From positions 1 through 64,000 of the forward strand of contig JAVSML010038873.1 of NCBI GenBank assembly GCA_038503035.1: 64,000 nt of DNA, written 5' to 3'. Shown in pieces: positions 37,205 through 49,500 of this stretch (within the stretch, counting starts at the first letter, position 1; each line of letters opens with the position of its first letter). Under the pieces are notes generated by a model. The model ran no database searches. It had not been told where the DNA came from and worked only from the letters and a program-made list of their open reading frames with translations. The position numbers and the translations under genes were made by a program. The stretch comes from Crocodylus rhombifer. Lineage: Eukaryota > Chordata > Crocodylia > Crocodylidae.

Positions 37205-38480
37205 CAACAGAGACTTGGTGAGATAGCTCGTGTGACTGGAGCACCGTCATGAGTGGGTATAGACTTGTCCAGGAAGGACAGGCAGGGGGAAAGAGGAGGA
37301 AGAGTTGTGGTTTATGTAACAGCGCTGTATGATTGCTCAGAGCTCCAGTATGAAATTGGAGACAGGGCTGTGGGTTGGGGTCAGAGGGGAGAGCAACAAA
37401 GGAGTTGTCATGGTGGGTATGAGCCACAGACCGCCAGACCAGGAAGACGAGGTCGGTGAGGCTTTCCTCAAACAGCTAGTGAAGAACGCCAGATCATAAG
37501 CCCTGGTTCTCATGGAGGACTTCAATCGCCCTGTCATCTGCTGAGGGCAACACAGCAGTGCTCAGGCAATCTGGGAAGTTATTGGAGAGTGCTGGGGACA
37601 ACTTCCCGGTTCAAGTGCTGGAGCGGCCAATTAGGGGCCGTGCTCTTCTTAACCTGCTGCTCACAAACAAGGATGAATTGGTGGGGAAGGTGGTAGTGGA
37701 TGGCAGCTTGAGCAGCAGTGACCACAAGATGATTGAGTTCAGGATCCTGAGGAAAGGAAGGAAGGAGAGCAGCAGAGTAAGGACCCTGGGCTTCAGACAA
37801 GCAGATTTTGACTCACTCGGGGAACTCATGGGCAGGATCTCCCCAAGGGGGAGAGGAGTCCAGGACAGCCGGCTGGACTTGAAAGAAACCTGAGGGCACA
37901 AGAATAAACTATGCTGATGGGCAAGGAAAATAGCCAGTATGGCAGAAGATCAGCTTGGCTTAGCAGGGAACTCTTCAATGAGATAAAAACACAAAAAGGA
38001 AGTTCACAAGAAGTGGAAACTTGGACAAACTACTAAGGAGCAGCGTTCCCTCTAAGCTGTGTGGCATGTGCAGCTAAGGAGGTGTATAAGAGTATTGCAT
38101 GAGAATGCAGAGATGAAATCAGGAAAGCCAAACCGCAACTGGAGTTGCAGCTAGCAAGGGATGTGAAGGGGAACAAGAAGGGTTTTTACAAGTATGTCAG
38201 CAATAAGAGGAAGTTCAGGGAAAGTGCAGGTCCCTTACTGAATGGGAGAGGCCTTTTTAACCTCAGTTTTCACAGGCAAAGTCAGGTACCAAACTACTGC
38301 ACCTGGCAGCACAGCTTGGAGATGAGGGGAGCAGCCAAGAGTAGTGGAAGAACAGGTTAGGGACTATTTAGAAAAGATGGACGTGTACAAGTCCATGGGG
38401 CCAGATGCGATGCACCTAAAGGTGCTGAGGGAGTATGCCAATGTGATCGTAGAGCCACTGGCCATTATTGAAAACTGCTT
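37205..38480 (+). mobile_element. CR1-type LINE fragment, endonuclease to early RT (broken)
   Basis: Plus-strand pieces in order are RKDRQGERGGRVVVYV, LLNLLLTNKDELVGKVVVDG, SSSDHKMIEFRILRKGRKES (the SDH catalytic motif of the AP-type endonuclease), [20 protein letters not shown] and YKSMGPDAMHLKVLREYANV. Stops and frame changes interrupt it. It begins inside the endonuclease domain and ends in early RT, so it is truncated at both ends. Confidence 0.88.
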
Positions 38481-41400
38481 TGGGGCTCTGTTCATATATA
38501 TATGCTCAAGCCCAGATGCCAGCTGCTTTCCGTTCTCTGTAGCACTGGATGCAGAAGCCTGCACGGTGCCAGTATGGCTGGGAGCCCAAAGCAGAGGTAC
38601 TAGCAGTCGTCACCGAAGCAAAGAGGTTACAGTACGATACCTAAGAGGTGAAAGGCCTCGTTGGTATTCAACTCGGGAGAAGAAATCCCAGGAGATGGAA
38701 GCACTGTAGGAGGCTGTGCATCAGTACGCTAGTGATGGAAGAAATAAAGTGAGCCATGAGGATGCTCCTTCTCATATGAAGAAGGCCTGAGAAACAAGGG
38801 GACTCTCTTTAGGATCATTTAGCTGCCAGAAAGCATCGGAAAGGGACCCAGATTGGTTCAACGAAAAAAAAAAAATGGCTGAGCTGACTTTTGTCTGACA
38901 GCCTGCCAAACTCTCATTTCCACAATACAGGGTAATGCTATTTCCTTTGCCACGAGAGCCCGCAGAACAGCAGATCTGGTCTCCTCAGCCTCTTCCAGGC
39001 CTGTTACAACAGTTTTTGCTGCCGTATGTCTCGATTCACTTCTGTTTCACCCCCTCTAGTCAGCACCTGATGAAATAGGCTGTCGCCTACGAAAGCTTAT
39101 GCCTCTCCGGAGGAGTTTGTCTCTACGCTGCCTTGCCTTCTGCCTGACTTCCCAGATTAGCAGAGCTAATTGCTTCTCATCCGGACGTAGCACTGATAGA
39201 TTTCTAATGTCTTGCTATGGGGGGACTTGTCAGGGGTGTGTAGCCATGAGGAATATCAGATAACGCATGCCTTATTAGACAGAAGATTGCAGTTATATCT
39301 TCACTTTATAGCCTTGTAGGGGCTCTCAAGGTCAGGGGAAACGGGGCTTACACTTAACAGTCCTTGCCCTGTTTAGCATCAATTGTTGTTAGTACATCTT
39401 GTACATCCCCTACACGTCTCACTTCATTTCCATTTCACCTCTCCTAGTTGAGAAAGACGGCCAAGGCACATTATTTCCTCTTGGTAAAGAGCCATTTCCA
39501 AAGCTCTGGAATCGACTCCTCCGTCAAGGACTGCATCTCCCTTCCCCTTTGACATGTGTGGAAGTGCTGCCAGGAACAGCTTTGCCTAACTCCATGCCTC
39601 TGCCAGGGTTTCGCTAACCTGTGCATGACTCACTGCAAGCCTCCGTCCCTCCTGCGCCTGTAGTTAAGTTCAGACAAGATTGGGCGACATGGGGAACCCT
39701 TGCTTCCTAGGCAATCAGTAAAAAACCCAAAACTTCTTATTCAAGAAGAATTTGGACCGACTCAAGGCAAAACTTAACCTGAACAACCAGCATCTTAAGA
39801 AAAGTCAGCATTAAATTCAAAACCGTAATTCTTAAAATACCTTCAAACCCTAACTTTTTAGTTACTATCACTCAGGGAAGGAATCTTAGAGTTACTGATA
39901 AAGTTTTTATAAACCTTTAGTATCATTTAAAAGACTCACGCTTCCTCAAGCTGAAGAGTGAGACATTTCAGGTTCTACATACATGTGAACTGGAAAAAAA
40001 GAGCAAAGAGCTTAGGCTTTAGGGGCAACCCCAAGTCCCTCAATCCATATGCACACGATTAACAGAGCATCGTTAAGATTCCCCTAGATACCAAACGCAT
40101 CACCAAAAAGGGGGCAGTTAAATAAAGATGCCGTGCAATGGAGTTACTGTAATATAGGAAACTGTGAAATCGTGACATGTGTGGTGCGTGCAAAAAAGCA
40201 ACGAGCCAGTCTGTCCTTAATGAGACATTTCCACGCTGTAAGAGTACAACAGTTGGTCCTTGGTACACAGTGAATTAAAAACAAAATGTCAGCATCTCTA
40301 CTCCAGGAGGCTGAAAATCCTGTCTCCACCTGCAGTTGGGCTAGAACTTGCTGTTTCAGGAGTGGGAAAGAAACTCCAGCTGCAAGTCACCTGGTTGCTG
40401 TTACGGAGATAAACTCCTTCCTGGCCCTAGTAGGAATGAGCATGGCCTGAAGCATGATATTTGATCACCTTTTTGTTAGATTTACCTCCCCCATGCACAT
40501 ATATTACATAGTCATAAACATTCAAACAGCAGGTACAGGGACATCTTACTTGAGAATGATGTTAAAGGAAGAGAAATCACAAGCAAGATAAGGAATGAAG
40601 ATAAAGCCCTGACGAGACTCGCTCTGGTAGGGTGCCAACTTAGTCTAGTGGTTGCAGTTCAGGATGGCATTAAAGACATGCTTATTTTTGCAAGTCAGGT
40701 CTTGGTTCAGGGCCCTGGTCATTTCCTATGAAAATCAAATGCCTTCCAAAAGGTGGCAACCTCAGCAAGAATCAGGGGTCCCATATCCATAGACCACCCA
40801 CGTCCCTCCAGACACCCTGGGATCCCCCCCGGCAGCAGCTCGCAGGCCGGCCCAGCCGACAGCAGTGGACTTTAGGCGCTTTCCACATTTCTCCTTTAAT
40901 TGCAGCTTTGTTTCAGTTTGCATTTAACAAGCAGTCAGACTGGTTCAGAGCAGCTGCTCAACAATATTTAGCATAAATCAAATGAAAAGACGTTTACCAC
41001 CATGAGGAAAGTAGGTGAAAGGTCCCGAGTAACATGCTGGGCAGACAGGATTTTCCCATGGCAGTTGCATCACGGGAAGAGCAAAAGATGTTCTGTGTGC
41101 AGGGCCAAATGTAGCAGTGGTGTAAGCGGGTACAGCTGAAGTCATTCTGAGTTGGGCGCATCCCGTAAAGTCCCGGATTTAGACGCACGCTTTGGGGAGG
41201 GCAATGAGGGGACTGCAAAGATCTTCCTGCAAAGATCTTCCTCCAACTGTCCATCTCACTTTCTTTCCCTCTCTACGTCCCCTGCTCTCTCTGTATCCAC
41301 CTTTCCAGATGCATACATCTACGTGGACAGAAAACAACCTTGGTGCTCCTTTCTCTTAGTGGAAGTTTGCTTATTAGAGAGGATTTTTTTATTTTTTTTT

Positions 41401-42659
41401 TACAATAGGATTTTTTTTCCATCCTAACCTCTGGGCCCTTTCTCACCTTTCACTCAGCCCCTGACCCCAACTCTTACCCAAGTCAGCAGAAGTCTGATGG
41501 AGCAACACACTGAACTAAAACCTCCAGCTTTGCTCCTTGTTAGCAAAAGTGTGGGTTTTAAGAGTTTGTAGTCTATAGTCAAAGAGGTGATGCTGTCAAA
41601 GGGTTGAGAAACTATGCTGTGAACTTGAACACCAACCCAGCCCCTGCTGGGTTGTTTGATCTGGATAGCGGATAGTTCAATGAAAGCTGCAGCAGATAAC
41701 GCTTTTAATAGACACGCACCATCCCTTTCGTAAGATGGTTTGCTACCCAGCCAGGGGCCCGCAAACTATCTTTATGCCCATGGGAAGCAGAGTGGATTCA
41801 GGGACACGGAGGTAGTGAACAGAGCAGGATTAGGGTGGAGGACTTACCCTGCTATTACACAGTCATCGCAGGAATAAGAGGAGTTCTTCTTGGACGTGAT
41901 CAGTGCAAGGCAGTTTTCAAAGGTTTTCTGCAGGAAGGATTTGTCTGGGCTTTCCAAGGCCATGAGGAAACTCAGGTAGCTTCCAACCTCACAGATACCA
42001 TGCTGCTTGTAGTTCTGTTTCTGAACCCCAACACACAAGACATTTAATTCCTCCATCCTGTACTCAGCTCTGATCTATCTTCTCTCATGCCACAAGTCAT
42101 TCCCCTACACTGGTAAAGACTGGAAATGTTGGTTGGGCTCTTCAGTTTACTTGTTTCTCATCTCTGATAAGGGCTGTAGTGCTGTGCACTCCCCACGGGG
42201 AAGAGTCCGTTAGATTTAAATGAAAAAGATCAAACTAAAAAAGTTCTTCTGAAATTACACTAAAACCTACCGAACTCTTGAGCTGAACCGCTTGGTTTAA
42301 ACAAATCAAAAGAGAACATAGAAATATTGACATTTTTCATTAAGTTCTACAGGACATTTTCAAAGGGTACGCCAGAAATGCAAAGGCTATTTTGCACCAG
42401 TAAATAACTGTGTGCACTTTTCTCTAACAGAACAGTACAGGTCTCTCCACCTAACTGTTCCTGCTAATCAGGTGGAAGTCAAAGGCTAGAAACAGATGTC
42501 GCTTTTGTGCCAGCGTTTCTGGAGGCACAAAGGCTAAGCAAACAGATGCCCGTGCCCTTGCCATGCCACAAATGCTCATAATTTGTGGCTGCAACACAGG
42601 TAGGAGACATTTGTACTGCTTTTTTGCGGCAGGTGTCTACAAGCTTTGTGGACACCAGC
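38481..42659. other. Intergenic, no gene recognised
   Basis: One dispersed repeat piece at 39.06 kb. No coding exon or RNA gene is recognised. Confidence 0.6.
39060..39130 (+). repeat. Dispersed repeat piece, 'acctgaagaag...cgaaagctt' type
   Basis: gcacctgatgaaataggctg followed by cctacgaaagcttatgcc; same family as the 35.6-kb piece. Confidence 0.45.
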
Positions 42660-42965
42660 CTACATTCCCCATTTGCAGAGATGAGCCCCGGGGACCTCCC
42701 AGCAGAGGATATGGCATGCGCGTGTTGCCCTGTTGAACGCCGCTGCAAATGGGGAACAGTGGGGTCCTTGCTTGCAGATGTGCGCCCCGGGAATCCTCCA
42801 GCTGGGGATTGCACGGACAAGCATATTGTGCTGTTGTGCCCCAACTCGAAACATGTCTTTGCAAATGGGGAAATCCTGGGTTTTCCCTGGGGAGTCCAAC
42901 TTAGGGTGCATCTCAGCAAACAGGGAAACTTGGGGTTTCCCCATTTGCAGAAGCACACCCCAAGC
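42660..42965. repeat. Degenerate repeat with direct and inverted copies
   Basis: A motif reading tccccatttgca, or its inverse tgcaaatgggga, occurs four times (near 42666, 42743, 42855 and 42936). A longer unit starting ttgcaga...gccccggg recurs at 42673 and 42772, about 99 bp apart. It explains the overlapping long open frames on both strands here. Confidence 0.6.
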
Positions 42966-43328
42966 TGTCCCACAGGATTAGGGCCTGGCCAATCCTGGGA
43001 GCAGTGGGGGCCTGACCCTGCAGGACCATGGGCAATGCCCGTTTCATCCAATGAAGGAAATCACCCAATGAAGTGGCGGGTCCACTTTATTTGGTGATGT
43101 CTGCTTACAGTCAAAGTGCTGTGTGATACAGCCACCATTCGTTTGTAAAAATGCAAGTGCAAAATCAGAGGCTGTGCTGAGACCTTTTTAAAAAAAATAA
43201 GTGCAAGAATCTTCTCTTCCAGTAATGTTTATTCTTTCTAGAGCCTACAAGGCACCAGATTTCCAAACCCTTTCAAATATTTTTCAGTTAAATCTCAAGT
43301 CCCACCTGTGATCCCAGAGAAATCACAG

Positions 43329-43800
43329 ACAATCATAGAATCATAGGATGCAGACACACAAATTAAGTTGACTTAAAATAAGGCGACTTAACTAAGTCGA
43401 CTTCAGCCACATCAGAGGGTACACAGGTACAGCTCCTTGATATGGTGGCAACCATCTTTTGAGGTAAATCAACAATTAATGCAACTCAAGGTAACCTCAG
43501 AGGTGTATTATCTTGCACCACATTGAAGTCGACTCTACTCCACATACGTGTGTATGCTCTGACAGTTAAATGGACTTGAAAAAGCCAAGACAGCTTAACT
43601 GCCAGAAAGTTAGTATATGTGTACACACTCATAGAGAAGCAGAGCTGGAAGTGACCTTGAGAGGTCATCTAGTCCAACTCCTTGCCTGAGGCAGGATCAT
43701 CCCCTCTCCAAATCACCCCGTACAAGCCCACTGTCTAACCTCTTAGCAACCCTGACACAACCCAAGACGAGACATCTAGCCACTCCAGTCAAAATCCCCA
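43329..43800 (-). mobile_element. CR1 3' end split by a MITE
   Basis: Minus-oriented CR1 tail. aatcatagaatcatagga lies at 43331-43348 and tcatagagaagcagagctgg from 43629, followed by aagtgaccttgagaggtcat and ctagtccaactccttgcc. About 280 bp of unrelated sequence (43349-43628) separates the two parts. Confidence 0.65.
43349..43628. mobile_element. MITE-like element inserted in a CR1 tail
   Basis: Begins tgcagacacacaaattaagt and ends gtatatgtgtacacac, roughly inverted. Flanks tcatagga and tcatagag are a possible 8-bp target duplication (6 of 8 match). The internal sequence repeats gacttaa/ttaagtc motifs. Confidence 0.5.
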
Positions 43801-44399
43801 GCCTTGGCTACAGCCAACACCCAATGCCTCTGAGGAAGGCACATGGGAAGAGGAGCGAGGTTGAAGGAGGCTGGTCTGGGCCAGGATTCTGGTTACTGGC
43901 TGGCAGCTTTTGCAAGTGAAGATCCAGTGCTTTGCCACTGCCACTCTTTGGCTTGCCAAGCCCTGACTAAGGAGTCTGGTTCACTCTGCTAACAGCTGTT
44001 GCAAGCCGTGAGCCAGCATTTTGGTATTCTCAGGTGCAACTCAATTGCTGTGCTAGATAACTGGCATTTTCAGCTAGCAGAAACTTGCAGTGAGATTGCA
44101 ACAGCGGCCACCTGTGATGGAAAACTTAATTGTCTCTGCAAACAACCTACATACAACTGACTGACTCATTCTCCACCATCTCCCAATAGAGGTCATGAAG
44201 ACAGTAAACAACTGGCCGCACATGGTTTCCTTCCAGTAAAGGACATATAGTCAGTCAACAACTGGACTTACTCAGGTATTGATGAACTTTCTGCTTGGAA
44301 GACCCCAACCATGATGGCATCCTTTTCATGCTACAACCTATGCTCTAGAAGTTGTGCTTGTGGCAGAAAGCCACCTTGGTTTCTCCCCAAAATCTCTGC

Positions 44400-45345
44400 C
44401 CTGTGACAATGTGATTAAGATGGGCCAGCACAGAGGATTCACACCTCAGCCTGTCTCTTTAGGTAACCCGAGCTGGCTGCAGTCCTGAGGAAGGGGGGAA
44501 ACCTGCTCCCTCTGCCTACGTGACTGGCATCAGCTACCTGGGTGAGGGGCATCTACCTGGTGGGCTGGAATCTGCCCAGTAACTGGTGAAGTATTTCAAA
44601 TTGGTTGGCGGACAGTCAATCGGAGCTGGCCTCCACTGGACCAGGTGAATGAGGTCACAGGGGCTATATAAGTTAGGACTGCCGAGGAGGTGGGGGCAGC
44701 AGCCATGCGGGGGACACAGAGGAGCTTTACCATCTGAAACTGGCTCTCTCCCCCAAAACTCACGAGCTAGAAACTGTCTGCCTCCAAAGGGAAGCTTCAC
44801 CGGCCTTTGGAAGATGCTTGCGAGTACGCTACTCGAGATCTGATTAGATATCTAGCTGGCAGTAACTCAGATGCGTGATTAAAGGCTACCTCAGCCACAC
44901 TGTTTGCTCTTTAGGATTTCTAGGATATTGCTCAATCTTGTACCCTATTTTCACCCTACCCCTGTAATCAATAAAGTTCTCCTTTGTGACCGGTGTAGGA
45001 GAGTTATTGAGGGGTGGGTCTAAATTATGCCCAAGAGGCCCCTTAGGTCTGCGAACTAAGGGAGACTTTAGTTTTTGCCCCCGGACTTGGGGAAGTGCCC
45101 CAAGTGCCTGTACTGGGTCGAGTACTAATAGGACATTAGGCCTGTGTTTCCCCGAGGACACAGGGCCGAGTGAGTCCTTTCTCGGGGTGGTGGCAGCTAC
45201 GTTACCCCCAGGCTAACGAGTGTGCTCCAGGAAGGGGGTCAGCTGGACGTAAGGCGCCCCTAGGGAGGCATCCGGCGCCTGGGAGGTGGGCGGCTCAACG
45301 CAGGAGCGTCCCCCACTGGCCCACCGCAGTGCTACCCTAGCTCAA
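44400..45345 (+). mobile_element. LTR-like unit (possible solo LTR of an endogenous retrovirus)
   Basis: A TATA-type box (tatataa, 44665-44671) in a GC-rich setting is followed about 305 bp later by AATAAA (44970-44975) and T/G-rich sequence, then about 350 bp without coding potential. The U3-R-U5 order fits an LTR. No gag, pol or env coding sequence is nearby. The exact ends and a target duplication could not be fixed. Confidence 0.4.
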
Positions 45346-46543
45346 TAGGCTAAAGTATTCTTGGCAAACTAACAAGATGCCTGCTTTAAAATGTCTGCTC
45401 AGGAAACAACCAGCATTCAACACAGGAGTCATTTTTTACTAGTTTCAGACTTACCCCACCTTCAATCACTCATCCCACTCCTGCCTTCAGAAACCCAAAG
45501 GCACATGCACTGGGTAACAGCCCCCGCAAATTCTGTATTTGGCACCAGTTTTGTTAAGAGACTGACCATGCTAGCCCATTTTAAGTGGGATTTTCAAAGG
45601 TGATTCAATGATTTAGGAACACAAGTCCCATTGTAAGTCAGGAGGAATGAATTCACCAAAAAGCTTATCTTACAGAGATTATCAGGAGAAATGCTGATTC
45701 ATGATATGACAGATATGCATTAACAGGTCAGCTTCTTTAACTCTGCAGCCTCGTCTTTGCTTGATAAATTAATTCAAGCTCTGATTTGAGTTTTGACTCT
45801 AACTTGAGGCCCTTCCACAGACAAAACTCCTTACCCCACATCAAATAGGGCTTTTAAATTAAACCATCAGATCTGTCAAAGGGCCAAAGTTCAAGTCAGC
45901 ACAGTTAGTCAGCTGCAAACACCTCTACCCTAGGGTGCTCGAGTGTTATCTTGCAGTGCGGCTGCTCACACACAAGCAAGGCTAACTTGAGAAGAGAGAC
46001 CTTGCATGCAGATGACTCAAGTTCATGCTGCAATGAAGACAAGCCTTGTATCCTTCCAGGGAAAAAATCTTTTTTTTTAGGTATATCACTTGTTACTAAT
46101 CGCCATCGATATGGTGTTTGAAGACCGTCTGCCCTTTTTGCCCCATCAGCGCATTGCTTACCATTAAGGGCACATTGAAAGCATACTGTTCACCATTAAA
46201 AATCCTACATTTACCAATACCTTCCTTGTTATTTCCAGTATTAAACTCCATGCAGAGTAGAAGAAAACTAAAACACCACTATGCAGGAATTGCTGATATT
46301 AGTTGCCTTGTCACTATATGCAGATGCCTAATAAAAACAGCCAGACTATAATGTCTTACTATCATTACCCTGTATCCAAATATTCCCACACAGAAATGCA
46401 TTCATCCTTCATGCATCGGTTGGAAGTCTGCTCAACAGTTTTCAAATATAGAAATTTAAAGAAAGAATCCAAATGACAAACTTTACATCTAGAGGAGAAA
46501 AAAAAATCTTTTAAAAATATTCTTCATATATTTCTGATTCGGT

Positions 46544-46557
46544 AAAAAAAAAAAAAA
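46544..46557. repeat. A homopolymer
   Basis: A run of 14 A in AT-rich sequence. Confidence 0.85.
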
Positions 46558-49500
46558 TACAGTTGTACGTTTTTCAAGCTGGAGTGGAAACAATGTAAAA
46601 CAATGCTGGTGATCTCTGGTAACCTCATGATGATTTAATATACAAGCAAGATTTTTCCGTGCACACGTGAAGCTTTCCTGACACTAGCGTGACCCCTCTG
46701 ACAGACTGCTCACAGGTAACTGGGAGGCAGAGTTGGGTCCGCAAAATCAGAGCATCCAAAAGCAGCAAGGAGCTTCCACAGTCCAGGGTGCCAAAACCAC
46801 TCTCTTCACATCAGAGGAGTTTTTAGTGCACAAGAAACTCCCTCTCCATTCTTCTCTCATACACAAAGATATTAAACTGGACACATATATGGATTAAAAC
46901 ATTATAATTTAACACCTGCACACAGACACTGTCAAAGCATTACTCATATTCCCATTTTCTCTCATGAACCTCCTCCCACACCTAATCTACAGAACTGTTG
47001 GAGTTTTTCCAGCCTTGCAGTTTCTACGGAGTTTAGAAATTTGGGAGAAAAATAACAAGGACAACGCTATATGGGGGTTTCCTGAAATCCCCACACCTAT
47101 ATTTTGTTTTATTAATTTAGTGGTTGAAAAGCTTTTTTTTTAGAATCTCAGCATTGCAATGAGTGCTCCCTTTTAATCCTAATACTGACCAGCTCTATTA
47201 CCTACTGGAATCCTATTGGGAAACTTGAAACTAAGACGTGTTTTCCTTACACCAGAACCCTTCTCCTTCGCCAGCTCTTCAGGTCTATTGGGAATGAGCT
47301 CTTGGTCGTAAGCCACATCCCAGCATACAGGTGATTCCAGCAGGAAAAACAAAATGACATGATGCTATTAAAAAAAAACTCACCTTCTTAGTAGAGAGCC
47401 AGATGGTTAAACAGACCCTTGCTGCAAATTTAATCCAACCAACCAACGTGTCTCCCATAGCTCCTGCTTCAGCCCTCTGACCTCCAGCCTTTTGTCACCT
47501 GTTCCTTTTCCTTGCTCCACCACTCCCTTTCCGTTGCCCTATTTTCTCCTGCTCTCTATCTCATTGACCTCAGCTCTACTTCATAATCTCCCGAACTCCA
47601 CTCCTGGGTTGCCTGTTCCTAATAGTGTGCCCAGGATGGTAAAAATCCACCCAAATTGTTTATATAAAATAACAGTGTTTTAACATAGCGAAGATAAATG
47701 CAATGAAAGGTATGTTTTTAAAAGAAATCCAAGTTAAGTATCTTGTCAGCCAAAGCAATTGCGTGTCTGTGCATTCCTTGGCTGTTATTCTGTATGCCTA
47801 ACCCAATGGAGCCATGCGTTCGGTTAGTCCTCACCCAAAACAATGACTAACACCCCCTCTCTCCCTTCATTTCCACCTTCCATTGCACTTTTTGTTTGCT
47901 CATTTGTTAGCAGCCTGCCTTACATCTATACTCAACGTCCTGCCAACCACTAATCACCCACTACACTACGGATGTCAATGAGGTGAGTAGAGCAGGTCTG
48001 ACCCATTCGATTGCAAGCTCCTTGGATCCTTGGGCAGGAGCAAGACGCTACACAATGCCTTCCACTCTTGACTCTAAGGAAAAGACAATAGAGACCAAAT
48101 TATCCTCTCATTCCCAGTAGCGTTGACTACATATCATATTGGAAGTGTGCTGACGGGGTATTGTGGAGGAAGAGAATTGGCGCAGAGTGTGGTCCACTGC
48201 TGCTCCAGCTGAACCTAAGCAATAGACTTCCTTTTCCCAAGCTATCTGTCCAGTGCATGTCACCAATACCAGAAGCGTTCGATAGGAAAAAACTAATTTG
48301 AAAGTACTCATCAGTTCAGTAAAGTTGCAGTTCAAATAAAAGATTAAAAATACACCTATTCCCCAAACTTCCTTGCAGTTCGCTGCTTGTTTCCACATTG
48401 ACTTGACTAAAATTTTATCTGACTGCAAAACGTACAGTAGACAGCTAAGGAAAAGTGGCAAATTATCTATTTTTCCTCCTTTTCTTGCATCACATTTGGT
48501 AAGAATTAGGTAATTCTTCACATTAGGTGAACAGGAAGAAGGGCAAAGGTAAAGTGGGAAAAAATTGAGGACGGAAAAACGGTATCACTGGCTGGGCACC
48601 AAGAAGTTAGAAAGTATGGAATGACTAGTGCAGAAGTTGGTCATGGGCAGCACGACTTGAACCAAATTAATCCAGGACTGAGTATTTGACAGTATTTGAC
48701 TTGGCGACCTGTGGGAAGCGTGTTGGCAAATCTCAGCTTTGTTCTTAGCAAGCACCTGTCCCCATCACAAGATCATCATCACGGCTGATACAAAGTGAGG
48801 TCCCTGTCAAACATTTCTCTAAAGTTCAGACACACACTACGTGGGGAAATATAATAACCACAGTGACTGGGAAGAAATCCCTCTCTCAAAGTGAGCTCAG
48901 TCAGGAGCCAGATATGCTGAGTGATAATGTCTTCCACATTCACCCCTCACTAACCCCGATTTCAGGTCTTGTGTATCCCTGAATTAACCTTGCTCTTCCT
49001 ATGTGACAGTCTTGCCACTCTGCCCCCTCCACTGTGCAGCGAGGGGTGGTAGAGGGAATAGCAGTCTTTGTCCTGCAAGGAGACAGAGCATGTACTTTCC
49101 ATTAAGCCCCTTCAGGACAAAAAACTAGCACGATCAAACCTCCAAGGATGGGCTCAACAGCCCAAACCTGCCCTTTACGTGAAGTTTTGGTGGAGTTCCC
49201 ATCCACTCTGCCCCTCACGGTGAAAGTATCTCTTTCTCCACAGAGGCCAGCCTGCAGCAGCATTTCACGGCAAAATGCCTCCCCCCCACTGTAAATTAAG
49301 GGGTAATAAACTGTATTGCCAAAAGGCCTCTTTAAACTGCCATTCCAAGCCAGGGGCTATCCCAATTTAGCTATTTTAGTGTAAAACATTCCCTTAGGTT
49401 AGGAGAAACAGTTAAGTCAGCAAGAAAACTGTATGCACAACCAAGTCTCGGTGTTTTGGCTGCTTTGTTGCTCTATAGTGTGGCTAATTTGCATTTTTAA

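Noticed and set aside
42479..43097. Open frames of 190 (minus) and 170 (plus) residues
   Set aside because: They overlap the degenerate repeat and have repeated peptide phrases but no known domain.
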